A stretch of 64,000 nucleotides of DNA from the NCBI GenBank assembly GCA_028872955.1, contig JAGWNX010000002.1, forward strand, positions 39,121 to 103,120. Direction: 5' to 3'. The translations under genes were made by a program, and so were the position numbers. This DNA comes from Acidobacteriota bacterium (GTDB taxonomy: Bacteria; Acidobacteriota; Terriglobia; Terriglobales; Acidobacteriaceae). How positions within the stretch are numbered: position 1 is the stretch's first letter; every line of letters begins with the position of its first letter. The notes below the pieces were generated by a model. The model saw only the letters and a list, made by a program, of their open reading frames with translations, did no database searches and had not been told where the DNA came from. This document shows positions 21,383 to 30,018 of the stretch, piece by piece.

Positions 21383-21390
21383 TCTCGACC

Positions 21391-21924
21391 ATGTCCACTT
21401 CGCCTGCTTTTTTGAAAGCTGTTCGCCTGACGCATCTTTACCTGGGTGTGTTCCTCGCCCCATCCATCCTCTTCTTCGCCTTTACCGGCGCACTGCAGAC
21501 CGCTGGACTGCATGAGAGCATCCGCGGCACCAACTACAAGCCAGCTGCCTGGATTGTGACCCTCGCCCAGTTGCACAAGAAGCAGACCACCGAGGTGCCC
21601 ACCCACAAGTTCGGCCCTGGTGGCCCACCAGCCCCACAGCCTGCAACCGCCAAGGCAGAGCCAGCGCCCGCAGCCGGAACACCTGCCGCCTTGCCCGCGG
21701 CACCGGCCGGCGAAGCCCGCGAGAGCCATGGCCACGATGGCCCCTCCGGACCGAAGCACAGCACTGTGCCCATGAAGGCCTTCTTCCTGCTGGTCAGCCT
21801 GGGCCTGGCACTCTCCACAGTGCTGGGTGTGTATATGTCGTACAAGTTCAACCGCAACAAGACTCTGGTTACCTGGCTGCTGATCGCGGGCGTCGTGGTG
21901 CCGTTGCTGTTGCTGCTGGTCTAG
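21391..21924 (+). CDS. Small PepSY-associated membrane protein
   Basis: The protein has an N-terminal membrane helix in THLYLGVFLAPSILFFAFTG, a second around FFLLVSLGLALSTVLGVYMS, and a third at the C-terminus (LLIAGVVVPLLLLLV). The first two resemble the membrane helices of PepSY-TM proteins, which bind haem or iron-siderophore reductase partners. The loop between them is Ala/Pro-rich and ends in ESHGHDGPSGPKH, which could bind metal. The PepSY domain itself is absent. I start at MSTSP (21391), not at the earlier in-frame codon at 21352. It follows terC closely. Confidence 0.7.
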   Translation: MSTSPAFLKAVRLTHLYLGVFLAPSILFFAFTGALQTAGLHESIRGTNYKPAAWIVTLAQLHKKQTTEVPTHKFGPGGPPAPQPATAKAEPAPAAGTPAALPAAPAGEARESHGHDGPSGPKHSTVPMKAFFLLVSLGLALSTVLGVYMSYKFNRNKTLVTWLLIAGVVVPLLLLLV

Positions 21925-21933
21925 CGGAGCTTG

Positions 21934-22710
21934 ATGTCTGCACTCACCCGTACGGTCCGCAAGCTGCGCTGGTCGCTCATCCATCGCGGCACCCGCCAGA
22001 CGCTGCAGCTGCCCCTGCAGCGTCTGCGCGAGAGCCCTGGGCCACGCATCGCCCAGCTGCGGCACCCGTTTGATGATCGCTATGGCACGGAGACCAGCGG
22101 CGTCATCGGCGGCGTCACACTGGCCTCTGCGCACCCCAACAGCCTGCATGCCACGGCGTACCACGGAGTTCCGCCCTCGCGATTGCACGTCATTCTGGAG
22201 AGCTGGCGCGCCACGCCACCGGCGCTGCCGCTTACGCAGTACACGTTCCTGGATCTGGGCTGCGGCAAAGGGCGCGCCATCATGCTGGCCTCGCAGCTCC
22301 CGTTTCGCGAGTGCATTGGCGTAGAGCTGAACGCCGATCTGGCTGCCGTGGCCGCCGCAAACCTCAAGACGTTTCAGCGCACCGGAGCGCCGCTCTCCCC
22401 ATCGAGAATCGTTCACGGGGACGCGGCGACCTTTGCACTGCCCATGGGCCCCTGCCTCCTCTTCCTCTACAATCCGTTCTCCACACGGGTGGCCGCACAG
22501 CTGCTGGGGCACCTGCAGCGCTCGCTGGCCGCCGCACCGCGTCCGCTGGACGTGCTGTACTTCACGCCGCACGCGCATGCGCTGTTTTGCTCGCATCCGC
22601 AGGTCGAGCTCCTGTGGCAGCGGCCTGTGGCCATCTCGCCGGAGGAAGCCGCCGCCGAGCCCGTGCGCGACGTGGAAGACCTGTGCGCGGCGTACCGCTT
22701 CCGCAGCTAG
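21934..22710 (+). CDS. Class I SAM-dependent methyltransferase, substrate unknown
   Basis: The AdoMet motif FLDLGCGKGRAIMLA is near residue 105, followed by IGVELNADLAAVA (acidic residue for the ribose) and VHGDAATF. Then comes LLFLYNPFS, which is close to the catalytic NPF-like motif of some N-methyltransferases. The N-terminal 90 residues are not recognised. A GGAG four bases upstream supports the ATG at 21934. It begins nine bases after the PepSY-type gene and may share its transcript. Its 3' end overlaps nadB by four bases. Confidence 0.8.
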   Translation: MSALTRTVRKLRWSLIHRGTRQTLQLPLQRLRESPGPRIAQLRHPFDDRYGTETSGVIGGVTLASAHPNSLHATAYHGVPPSRLHVILESWRATPPALPLTQYTFLDLGCGKGRAIMLASQLPFRECIGVELNADLAAVAAANLKTFQRTGAPLSPSRIVHGDAATFALPMGPCLLFLYNPFSTRVAAQLLGHLQRSLAAAPRPLDVLYFTPHAHALFCSHPQVELLWQRPVAISPEEAAAEPVRDVEDLCAAYRFRS

Positions 22711-24290
22711 TCGCTGCTCTCCGCCTCAAACCACAGTCTGCCGCGCTGTTGTACGGAGTGACGCGCCACGGCGTTGCGATCAGGAAAGTCCATGCGCGCG
22801 TGCGCGCCCCGGCTCTCCTCGCGCGCCAACGCGGCGGCCACCATCAGCCTGGCAATCTCCAGCAGGTTGCGCGCCTCAATGGCGCCACGCGACAGGCCAC
22901 TGGGCTGGGCCTGCTCCAGCGCCTGCAGTCCGCGTTGCGCACGCTCCAGACCCGCGCGATCGCGCAGGAGTCCGGCATCGCGCCACATCAACTGGCGCAG
23001 CTCTGCCACCCAGCGGCCGGTGTGCTCTTCGCGTGTCATCACACCGTGCTGAGCGGCGGTGCGCTGCAGCGCATCAGCAGCCAGGTGCCAGCCCGGACAC
23101 TCCGGCTCTGCCACCATCGCCTCAGCCGCCAGGGCACCAAAGACCAGCCCCTCCAGCAGCGAGTTGCTGGCCAGCCGATTCGCACCGTGTACCCCGGTGC
23201 AGGCCACCTCGCCTGCGGCATACAGCCCGGCCACCGAGGTGCGGCCATGCACATCGGTCTGCACTCCGCCCATCAGGTAGTGCGCCGCGGGACGCACGGG
23301 AATCAGATCGCGCTGCAGCGAGAGGCTGTAGCGCTCCAGAAAGGCCGAGATGCCCGGAAAGCGCGCCGCTAGATCATGCCTGGCATGGCGCATGTCCAGA
23401 TAGACCGGCCCATCCATGCCCTCCATCGTGATGGCGCGCGCAACCACGTCGCGCGGGGCCAGCTCCAGTTGCGGATGGTAGCGCTGCATGAAGCGCTCTC
23501 CGCGCGCGTTGATCAGCCAGGCCCCTTCGCCGCGCAGTGCCTCACTCAGCAGAAAGCGCGGTGCGCCGGGCAGTGCAAAGGCCGTCGGGTGGAACTGGTA
23601 GAACTCCATGTCACTGACGGCTGCGCCTGCGCGATAGGCCATGGCGATGCCGTCGCCGGTGGCGACCTCCGGGTTGGTGGTCTCGGCATACACCTGCCCC
23701 GCTCCGCCGCTGGCCAGCAGCACCGCGCGAGCAGCCACCGTGCGCAGCCCGCCCTCTCCATCCACCAGCAGCGCGCCTGCCACGCGATCACCTTCCAGCA
23801 GCAGCTCCGCCGTCACAGCCCACTCCATGAGCCTGACCTGCTCCAGGCTGCGTACCCGCTCCACCAGCGAGCGCGCGATCTCGCGGCCGGTGGCGTCGCC
23901 GTTGGCGTGCAGAATTCGCGAGCGGCTGTGCGCGGCCTCGCGCGTCCACATCAGCTCACCGGCCTTGTAGCCCTGCCCCTGCGGATAGCGATCGAAGCCT
24001 GTGCCCCAGGCCAGCAGCTCCTCCACACGTTGCGGTCCCTGCTGCACCAGCACCCGTGCAGCAGCGCGATTCACCAGGCCATCGCCCGCCTGCAGGGTAT
24101 CCTCCAGGTGCAGCGCAACGTCTTCGTCTCCGCCCATGGCCACGGCAATGCCGCCCTGCGCGTACGCTGTGTTGGACTCCGCCAGCGCCTCCTTGGTGAC
24201 CACCAGCACGGTTCCCCTGGCGGCCAGTCGAACCGCCGCGCTAAGGCCCGCGACACCGCCACCAATCACCAGATAGTCCACATCAACCAT
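22707..24290 (-). CDS. nadB: L-aspartate oxidase
   Basis: NadB is the FAD enzyme that oxidises L-aspartate to iminoaspartate, the substrate of NadA. The dinucleotide-binding GGGVAGLSAAVRL is at residues 8-20. SNTAYAQGGIAVA, SGGAGQVY, RFLLSEALRGEGAWL, HYLMGGVQTDVHGRTS and GVHGANRLASNSLLEG are all typical of the fumarate reductase/NadB superfamily. The C-terminal helical domain is complete. Length is 527 residues. It is divergent from aroB with an 87-base gap. Confidence 0.95.
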   Translation of the reverse strand: MVDVDYLVIGGGVAGLSAAVRLAARGTVLVVTKEALAESNTAYAQGGIAVAMGGDEDVALHLEDTLQAGDGLVNRAAARVLVQQGPQRVEELLAWGTGFDRYPQGQGYKAGELMWTREAAHSRSRILHANGDATGREIARSLVERVRSLEQVRLMEWAVTAELLLEGDRVAGALLVDGEGGLRTVAARAVLLASGGAGQVYAETTNPEVATGDGIAMAYRAGAAVSDMEFYQFHPTAFALPGAPRFLLSEALRGEGAWLINARGERFMQRYHPQLELAPRDVVARAITMEGMDGPVYLDMRHARHDLAARFPGISAFLERYSLSLQRDLIPVRPAAHYLMGGVQTDVHGRTSVAGLYAAGEVACTGVHGANRLASNSLLEGLVFGALAAEAMVAEPECPGWHLAADALQRTAAQHGVMTREEHTGRWVAELRQLMWRDAGLLRDRAGLERAQRGLQALEQAQPSGLSRGAIEARNLLEIARLMVAAALAREESRGAHARMDFPDRNAVARHSVQQRGRLWFEAESSD

Positions 24291-24296
24291 CTCTTC

Positions 24297-24302
24297 ATGC
24301 TA
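24297..24302 (-). promoter_or_regulatory. TAGCAT -10-like box before nadB
   Basis: On the minus strand TAGCAT ends six bases before the nadB ATG. It faces away from the aroB TACCAT box 60 bases to the right, so both genes of this divergent pair appear to start transcription at their start codons. Confidence 0.4.
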
Positions 24303-24361
24303 CTCGTTTGACCGGACGAAGTGCGGTTGCAGCTGCGGCTCCAGTGCCCTGCATGCTGCGA

Positions 24362-24367
24362 TACCAT
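24362..24367 (+). promoter_or_regulatory. TACCAT -10-like box before aroB
   Basis: TACCAT ends ten bases before the GTG at 24378. AAGAAG in between is at best a weak ribosome site. Confidence 0.4.
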
Positions 24368-24377
24368 AAGAAGTACT

Positions 24378-25508
24378 GTGCCTGTTCTCTCTGTCAACAC
24401 GCCCTCTGCTGCCTACGACGTCACCATCGGCTCTGGCCTGCTGCGCACGCTTTCGCAACGGATTGCGCGGCTGCAGCCGGGCAAGGCCTATCGCCCGTTT
24501 GTCGTCACTTCGCCGGAGATCTGGCGACACTGGTCCAAGGCCTTCCTGGCGTCGTTTCCCAAGCAGGGTCCCGGCGCGCCAACCGTGCTGTTTCATCCTG
24601 CGGGCGAGCGCTTCAAGCGCATGGCGGCAGTCGAGTCTCTGGCCCAGCAGATGGCGCTGGCCGGTGCGGATCGCGACGCGTTGCTCATCGCCTTTGGCGG
24701 CGGCGTTATCGGCGATATCACCGGCTTCCTGGCAGCCATCTACATGCGTGGTGTGCGCTACGTGCAACTGCCCAGCACCTTTCTGGCGCAGGTGGACTCG
24801 TCCGTGGGCGGCAAGACCGGCGTCAATCTGCAGGCCGGCAAAAATCTGATCGGCTCCTTCAACCAGCCCGAAGCCGTCTTCATCGATACCGACCTGCTGC
24901 GGACGCTGCCGCCGGCTGAGCTGCGCGCCGGGCTCCAGGAGTCCATCAAAGCCGGCATCATCTACGATGCGCGCCTCTTCTCATACCTTGAGAAGCACGC
25001 GGCCACCGTGCTGGCCAGCCGGTTTACGCCGCAGCGCCAGCGGGCGTTGCAGCATGTCATCACGGCCAGCGTGCGCGTAAAGGCCGAGGTCGTAAGCCAG
25101 GACGAGAAGGAGTCCGGCCTGCGCATGATCCTGAACTTCGGCCACACGCTGGGCCACGCCATTGAGGCGGCAACCCACTATAAGCAACTGCTGCATGGCG
25201 AGGCCGTCGGCTGGGGCTCCATTGCAGCGCTGCACGTAGCCCTGGAGCGCGGCACCATTACGCCTGCACAGTTTGCCCGCATGGCCAACCTCATCCTGCG
25301 CTACGGCCCGCTCTCGCCGTTCCGCGCGACGGCGGCCAAGCTGGTGGCCTTGACCTATAGCGACAAGAAGAAGCGGAGCGGAAGACGCGCCTATGTGCTG
25401 CCCACGGCCATCGGCGCGACGGCGACCGTCTTCGACGTGACGGACGACGAGTTGCAGCGTGCCGCCGAGGCGATGCTGCAACTGATGCGTACAAGCACGG
25501 CGAGCTGA
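24378..25508 (+). CDS. aroB: 3-dehydroquinate synthase
   Basis: AroB makes 3-dehydroquinate from DAHP with NAD and zinc, and so feeds the fused AroDE at the left of the window. Motifs include IAFGGGVIGDITGF (NAD), PSTFLAQVDSSVGGKTGVN, LQESIKAGII with a zinc-ligand Glu, and LNFGHTLGHAIE with a zinc-ligand His. I start at the GTG at 24378 (VPVLSVNTP), after the -10-like box; the frame is open to 24321 but that would add 19 unlikely residues. menG follows two bases after the stop. Confidence 0.95.
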   Translation: MPVLSVNTPSAAYDVTIGSGLLRTLSQRIARLQPGKAYRPFVVTSPEIWRHWSKAFLASFPKQGPGAPTVLFHPAGERFKRMAAVESLAQQMALAGADRDALLIAFGGGVIGDITGFLAAIYMRGVRYVQLPSTFLAQVDSSVGGKTGVNLQAGKNLIGSFNQPEAVFIDTDLLRTLPPAELRAGLQESIKAGIIYDARLFSYLEKHAATVLASRFTPQRQRALQHVITASVRVKAEVVSQDEKESGLRMILNFGHTLGHAIEAATHYKQLLHGEAVGWGSIAALHVALERGTITPAQFARMANLILRYGPLSPFRATAAKLVALTYSDKKKRSGRRAYVLPTAIGATATVFDVTDDELQRAAEAMLQLMRTSTAS

Positions 25509-25510
25509 CG

Positions 25511-26287
25511 ATGAACACCTCTCCCGCACTCCCGGAGCATGAACGTACCACTGGTGCGAGGCCGACAGGCGCGACCGATGAGGCCACCGCGGCGGCCCGC
25601 GTGCAGCAGATGTTCGACACCATCGCGCCGACCTACGACCTCTCCAACCACACTCTCTCCGCCGGTATCGACCGCTACTGGTGGAGCCGGGCGGCCCGCA
25701 GCTTTCGCAGCACTCTGGCACGGCCAGAGGCACGCGTGCTGGATCTGTGCTGCGGCACCGGAGATATGACGCTCTCGCTGCTGAAGCATCGGCCACGAAC
25801 GCCGGATGCGGCCCCCATGCTGGCCGTGGACTTCTCGCACCAGATGCTGGCGCGAGGCGCGGAGAAGTTCCGCGGCCTGCCTGTGCTGCCCATCGAGGCA
25901 GACGCACTGCACCTGCCCATCGCGACCGCTTCGCTGGATCTGGTGACAGCGGCGTTCGGCTTCCGCAACCTGGCCAACTACGAGGACGGCCTGGCCGAGC
26001 TCTTCCGCGTTCTGCGCCCCGGCGGACAGATCGGAATCCTGGAGTGTAATCAGCCCGAGGGCCTGACCGGCGCGCTCTACAACCTCTACTTCAGGCAGGT
26101 GCTGCCTCGGCTTGGCGGACTGCTGAGCGGGCAGCCCGCGGCGTATCGCTATCTGCCGGCCTCGGTGGAGCGCTTTCCGCGCCCACCACGCATGCTGCAG
26201 CTCATCCGCAACGCAGGCTTTCAGGATGCGACGTGGACAGGCTACACCTTCGGCACGGCCGGCCTGTACCGCGCTACCAAACCATGA
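25511..26287 (+). CDS. menG: Demethylmenaquinone methyltransferase (UbiE/MenG family)
   Basis: This enzyme performs the last C-methylation in menaquinone synthesis. The order MFDTIAPTYDLSNHTLSAGID, RVLDLCCGTGDMTL, VDFSHQML, DLVTAAFGFRNLANYEDGL and ELFRVLRPGG is the UbiE/MenG signature. I choose menG over ubiE because the inferred lineage uses menaquinone; sequence alone cannot separate them. The ATG comes two bases after the aroB stop. The first 28 residues are variable. Confidence 0.92.
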   Translation: MNTSPALPEHERTTGARPTGATDEATAAARVQQMFDTIAPTYDLSNHTLSAGIDRYWWSRAARSFRSTLARPEARVLDLCCGTGDMTLSLLKHRPRTPDAAPMLAVDFSHQMLARGAEKFRGLPVLPIEADALHLPIATASLDLVTAAFGFRNLANYEDGLAELFRVLRPGGQIGILECNQPEGLTGALYNLYFRQVLPRLGGLLSGQPAAYRYLPASVERFPRPPRMLQLIRNAGFQDATWTGYTFGTAGLYRATKP

Positions 26288-26300
26288 CGCGGGGCACACG

Positions 26301-26318
26301 TGCGGCGGGCACGCCGCA
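26301..26318 (+). terminator. Weak hairpin after menG
   Basis: A 7-bp stem, TGCGGCG/CGCCGCA, with a GGCA loop begins 13 bases after the menG stop. No U-run follows, so it may only attenuate or protect the 3' end. Confidence 0.35.
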
Positions 26319-26341
26319 AATCCCCAAGCCGTTCGACGCGG

Positions 26342-26347
26342 TACCAT
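26342..26347 (+). promoter_or_regulatory. TACCAT -10-like box before the cation efflux gene
   Basis: TACCAT ends nine bases before the ATG at 26357, with only AATCTCTCC between, so no ribosome-binding site is present. Confidence 0.4.
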
Positions 26348-26356
26348 AATCTCTCC

Positions 26357-27823
26357 ATGAGCATGACGGCCACACCGGCACACGCCCCAGCCTCCAAGCG
26401 CTCCGTCGCGCTGTGGTCTGTGCTGGCTGCGCTGGTCGTTACCACGCTTAAGCTCGTCACCGGCATCCTCACCGGCTCGCTGGGTATGTTGTCTGAGGCC
26501 GCCCACTCTGCGGTTGATCTGCTGGCCGCGACCATCACCCTGCTCTCCGTCCGGGTATCGGATCGGCCAGCCGACGACGTTCACAACTACGGCCACGGCA
26601 AGGTTGAGGCGCTCTCGGCTTTTGTCGAGACCGTCATCATGCTGGCCTCGTCGTTCTGGATCATTACCGAGGCTCTGCGGCGCATTCTCTTTCGCCAGCA
26701 CCTGATTCTGCCGCTGACGATCTGGCCGTTTCTCGTGCTGTTGCTCTCTATCGTGGTGGATTATTCGCGTTCGCGCGCGCTTCACCGTGCCGCACAACAC
26801 CACGCCAGCGATGCGCTGGAGGCGGACGCCATCCACTTCAGCACCGATATATGGTCTTCCACAGCCGTCTTACTGGGCCTTGCAGCCACCTTTGCCGGTC
26901 AGCACTGGCACCTGGCAGCGCTGGAGCTGGCAGACCCGCTTGCGGCGATTGTGGTGTCCATCCTGATCGTGCGCATCTCGCTCGCGCTGGGGCGTCGCAC
27001 CGTTCATACCCTGATCGACGCCTCGCCTGCGCAGACCGCAGACGGGCTGAAGCTGCGCCGCGCGATGATCAGCGACCTGGCCGCGATCCCCGGGGTGCTG
27101 GCCGTCAATCGGTTGCGCATTCGCCGCTCTGGCCCCAGCTACTTTGCAGACGTTACGCTAAGTCTGCCACGTAACTTTACCTTCCAGCGTACGGAGCAGC
27201 TGACGCTTGCGGCCTCGCTCACCGTTCAGCGTCACCTGACCGGGGCCGATGTGATCGTCCACACCATCCCTACGGCCTACCTGGCCGAGAGCGTCCATGA
27301 TCGCATCCGCGCGGTGGCAGCACGCGTTAACCTCGCCATCCACGACGTGACCGTGCAGCAGTTTGATGATGGTCTGCACGTAGAGCTCCACCTGGAGGTG
27401 ACCGAGTCGATGCCGCTGCGTGAGGCGCATGCCCTGGTCACGCTGCTGGAGACGGACATCCGCGAGGAAGTGCCCGAGATCACCAACATCCTGACCCATA
27501 TCGAGTCCGAGCCGGCGACCATTGAACGGCCAAGTTCGCTGGATCGCGATCGCCAGCTCGAGGAACGCCTGCGACGCACAGCAGCCGCCTTTCCGCTGGT
27601 GCTGGACATCCATGAGGTGCTGGTGACCAGGCATGGCGGCACAGTCAACGATCACGCGAGCGGTCGCATCCAGGTCTCCTGCCACTGCACCCTGCCGGAT
27701 GATCTGCCCATGGCGGAGGTCCACGCCGTCATCTCCGCACTGGAGGACGCCTTCAAGGTCGATTCGCCCGAGGTCTCGCGACTGCTGATTCATCCTGAGC
27801 CCTCTACGGACAACCGGCGTTGA
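26357..27823 (+). CDS. Cation diffusion facilitator with a triple cytoplasmic region
   Basis: CDF proteins export divalent metals using the proton gradient. The membrane half (residues 15-215) has GSLGMLSEAAHSAVDLLAA, HNYGHGKVEALSAF and EADAIHFSTDIWSS; His and Asp residues in helices II and V form the transport site. The cytoplasmic half is about 265 residues, where most CDFs have about 90. I see three similar dimerisation-type lobes, at about 225-305, 312-386 and 398-483. Each has an LxxxI/V core followed by a VHTxP-, HIESEP- or IHPEPS-like end. The metal cannot be told. The ATG at 26357 fits the -10 box better than an earlier in-frame start at 26300. Confidence 0.88.
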   Translation: MSMTATPAHAPASKRSVALWSVLAALVVTTLKLVTGILTGSLGMLSEAAHSAVDLLAATITLLSVRVSDRPADDVHNYGHGKVEALSAFVETVIMLASSFWIITEALRRILFRQHLILPLTIWPFLVLLLSIVVDYSRSRALHRAAQHHASDALEADAIHFSTDIWSSTAVLLGLAATFAGQHWHLAALELADPLAAIVVSILIVRISLALGRRTVHTLIDASPAQTADGLKLRRAMISDLAAIPGVLAVNRLRIRRSGPSYFADVTLSLPRNFTFQRTEQLTLAASLTVQRHLTGADVIVHTIPTAYLAESVHDRIRAVAARVNLAIHDVTVQQFDDGLHVELHLEVTESMPLREAHALVTLLETDIREEVPEITNILTHIESEPATIERPSSLDRDRQLEERLRRTAAAFPLVLDIHEVLVTRHGGTVNDHASGRIQVSCHCTLPDDLPMAEVHAVISALEDAFKVDSPEVSRLLIHPEPSTDNRR

Positions 27824-27844
27824 CGATATCCTAGGACCACGCGC

Positions 27845-28630
27845 ATGCGAGTCTCCAGCATCAATCGCTTCTTCAACATCCTCTTCGGGGCTCTGGCCAT
27901 GCTGGTGGTTGCGCTGGTCTGCGCCTATCTGGCCATGCGGGTCACAATCCACGGTCGCGAGGTGGAGGTTCCCAGCCTGGCCGGGATGACCTATACCCAG
28001 GCCGCTCAGGCTACGCGTGTGCGCGGGCTGCGCATGCGGGTTGAAAACCGCTTCTACTCGCCAGACGTGCCCGCCGGGCAGGTGCTGTCGCAGTCGCCTG
28101 CACCGGGCTCCGTGGTGCGGCGCGAGTGGGCGGTGCGCGTAACCACCAGCCTGGGGCCACAACTCGCAACCATTCCCGACCTGACCGGCCAGACCGAGCG
28201 ACCCGCGATCATCACCGTGCGGCAGCTCGGACTACTGCTCGGCTCCGAGGCACACCTCTACCCCACCAGCGACGCCGAGTCCGTGGTGGCGCAGTCGCCC
28301 TCGCCCAGTGCGCAGGGCGTGGACAGGCCCTATGTCAGCATCCTGCTGGCTCCGCTCACGCCGCATCCTGCGCCTGCGGCCTACGTCATGCCAGAGTTGA
28401 CTGGACTGACGCTGACGGCAGCCGCGGCCCGCCTTACGGCAGCAGGACTGCATCTCGTTCCGCAGAGTGAGGCACCGCAGGACGTGCCGCAACCCGCAGC
28501 AGGCGCACCCGCTGCAGGCACACCAGCAGCGCCGCCCGTGGTGTCACTTCGCACGGTCACAGCCCAGTCGCCACCGGCCGGCTATCGCGTCACGCCGGAC
28601 GACCCGATCCGCCTGAGCCTGGGCTACTGA
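27845..28630 (+). CDS. Membrane-anchored protein with three PASTA domains
   Basis: One N-terminal membrane helix (ILFGALAMLVVALVCAYLAM) is followed by three PASTA repeats outside the cytoplasm. They begin at VEVPSLAGMTYTQAAQ, ATIPDLTGQTERPAI and YVMPELTGLTLTAAA. Each ends near a QSPxPG-like turn. PASTA modules bind uncrosslinked peptidoglycan and are usually attached to Ser/Thr kinases or penicillin-binding proteins. Here there is no kinase or transpeptidase domain. It starts 21 bases after the cation efflux gene. A TATCCT at 27827-27832 may give it its own promoter. Confidence 0.88.
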   Translation: MRVSSINRFFNILFGALAMLVVALVCAYLAMRVTIHGREVEVPSLAGMTYTQAAQATRVRGLRMRVENRFYSPDVPAGQVLSQSPAPGSVVRREWAVRVTTSLGPQLATIPDLTGQTERPAIITVRQLGLLLGSEAHLYPTSDAESVVAQSPSPSAQGVDRPYVSILLAPLTPHPAPAAYVMPELTGLTLTAAAARLTAAGLHLVPQSEAPQDVPQPAAGAPAAGTPAAPPVVSLRTVTAQSPPAGYRVTPDDPIRLSLGY

Positions 28631-28656
28631 CGACATCCGCAAGTCTCGCCTGCGAC

Positions 28657-30018
28657 CTAGGGCCGGGGCTGTTCCAGCACCGCCGCGTAGAAGCCGTCGC
28701 AGCCGTCCACGCCGGGCAGGGTGCGCAGGGCACCCTCACGCACAGCGGTGCGCATCTCCCGCAGCAGCACGCCTGCGTCGCGCAGCTCATCCAGCAGGCC
28801 CTGTACGGGAACCTTCGCCAGGCCCGAGGCCTCGACCACCTGCTCGCACTCCTCCGGCTCCAGTGAGCAGGTAGCGTACACCAGCCGCCCACCGGGTGCC
28901 AGCCTGCGCGCGGCGGCACGCAGAATGCCAAGCTGGCGCTCTGCCTGCCGCACCAGCTCGCCGGGCTGTAGCCGATGGCGAATCTCAGGGTTTGCCGCCA
29001 GCGTGCCGGTGCCGCTGCAGGGCACGTCGCACAGAATCAGATCAAAGCTGCCATTCGCCTCCGGCAGTGCCGTGGCGTCGGCAACGGCGGTCGCGACGCG
29101 CTGGGCATACGGGTACCGCCGCAGGCGTGCCTGCATCTGGGTCACACGATGCGAACTCACGTCGGTGGCCAGCAACTCCGCCTGCGCCAGCCGATTGGCC
29201 AGGATCAGCGTCTTGCCGCCCGGTGCAGCACAGGCATCCCACACGCGCCTAGCCCCGGGGGCGCAGGCGGCGGCCAGCTCCGCGACCAGCCGCGAGCCAT
29301 CGTCCATCACAGGCAGTTCTGGGTTACGGGCAAAGAGTGTGCTCTCCGCCGGCTCCTGCTGGTCGGCCTCGCAGATGTGCCGTGCCGCTTCGACACCGTA
29401 GAAGCGCACCCATCGCTCCACCATCCACAACGGATGCCCCAGGCGCTCGGCAAACGCCGCCGGGGTCTCATAGATCTTGTTGCCGGGACGCCCTGCGGCA
29501 GCGACCTTACGCAGGATTGCGTTCACCATGCCAGCGGCCTGGGGTTCTCCGGCTGCGCGGCACAGCTCCACACTCTCGCTCAGCGCCGCGTGGGCTGGAA
29601 TCCGATCCAGATGCAGCAACTGCAGTGCCCCCAGACGCAGCACAACTGCGACCGGCTCTGCCAGGCGCTGCTGCGGACGCTCCAGCCAGCGCCGCACCTG
29701 GGTGTCCAGTGCCGTCTGCCAGCGCAGCACGCCCATCACCAGTGCAGTCACCAAGCCGCGATCCTCCGGCGACAGCCCTTCAGTCAGCGCAGAGTGCAGC
29801 AGCACATCACTGTGTCCCTTGCCCTGCCCAACGCGCAGCAGTACCTGCAGCGCAGCCATGCGGGCCGGACTGACCCGGGCTGCAGCTTGAGCCGCCTGCG
29901 AAGCAGGGGACGCGCCTGCCGCCGCCCGGCTCAGCCCTGTCCGCTGCGATGCGCCCGCGCCTCTCCGCACCTGCTTCTGCGGCGGACGCGGTCTGCCACC
30001 CTCACGCGGTGCTGTCAT
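28657..30018 (-). CDS. rsmB: 16S rRNA m5C967 methyltransferase RsmB
   Basis: RsmB methylates C967 of 16S rRNA. The N-terminal NusB-like domain runs from ARMAALQVLLRVGQGKG to AGMVNAILRKVA. The catalytic domain has WDACAAPGGKT for AdoMet, DVPCSGTGTL with one catalytic Cys, and YATCSLEPEE with the other. The first 50 residues are basic and Ala-rich and not conserved. The ATG overlaps the fmt stop (ATGA). It ends the aroC-def-fmt-rsmB operon. Confidence 0.95.
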   Translation of the reverse strand: MTAPREGGRPRPPQKQVRRGAGASQRTGLSRAAAGASPASQAAQAAARVSPARMAALQVLLRVGQGKGHSDVLLHSALTEGLSPEDRGLVTALVMGVLRWQTALDTQVRRWLERPQQRLAEPVAVVLRLGALQLLHLDRIPAHAALSESVELCRAAGEPQAAGMVNAILRKVAAAGRPGNKIYETPAAFAERLGHPLWMVERWVRFYGVEAARHICEADQQEPAESTLFARNPELPVMDDGSRLVAELAAACAPGARRVWDACAAPGGKTLILANRLAQAELLATDVSSHRVTQMQARLRRYPYAQRVATAVADATALPEANGSFDLILCDVPCSGTGTLAANPEIRHRLQPGELVRQAERQLGILRAAARRLAPGGRLVYATCSLEPEECEQVVEASGLAKVPVQGLLDELRDAGVLLREMRTAVREGALRTLPGVDGCDGFYAAVLEQPRP

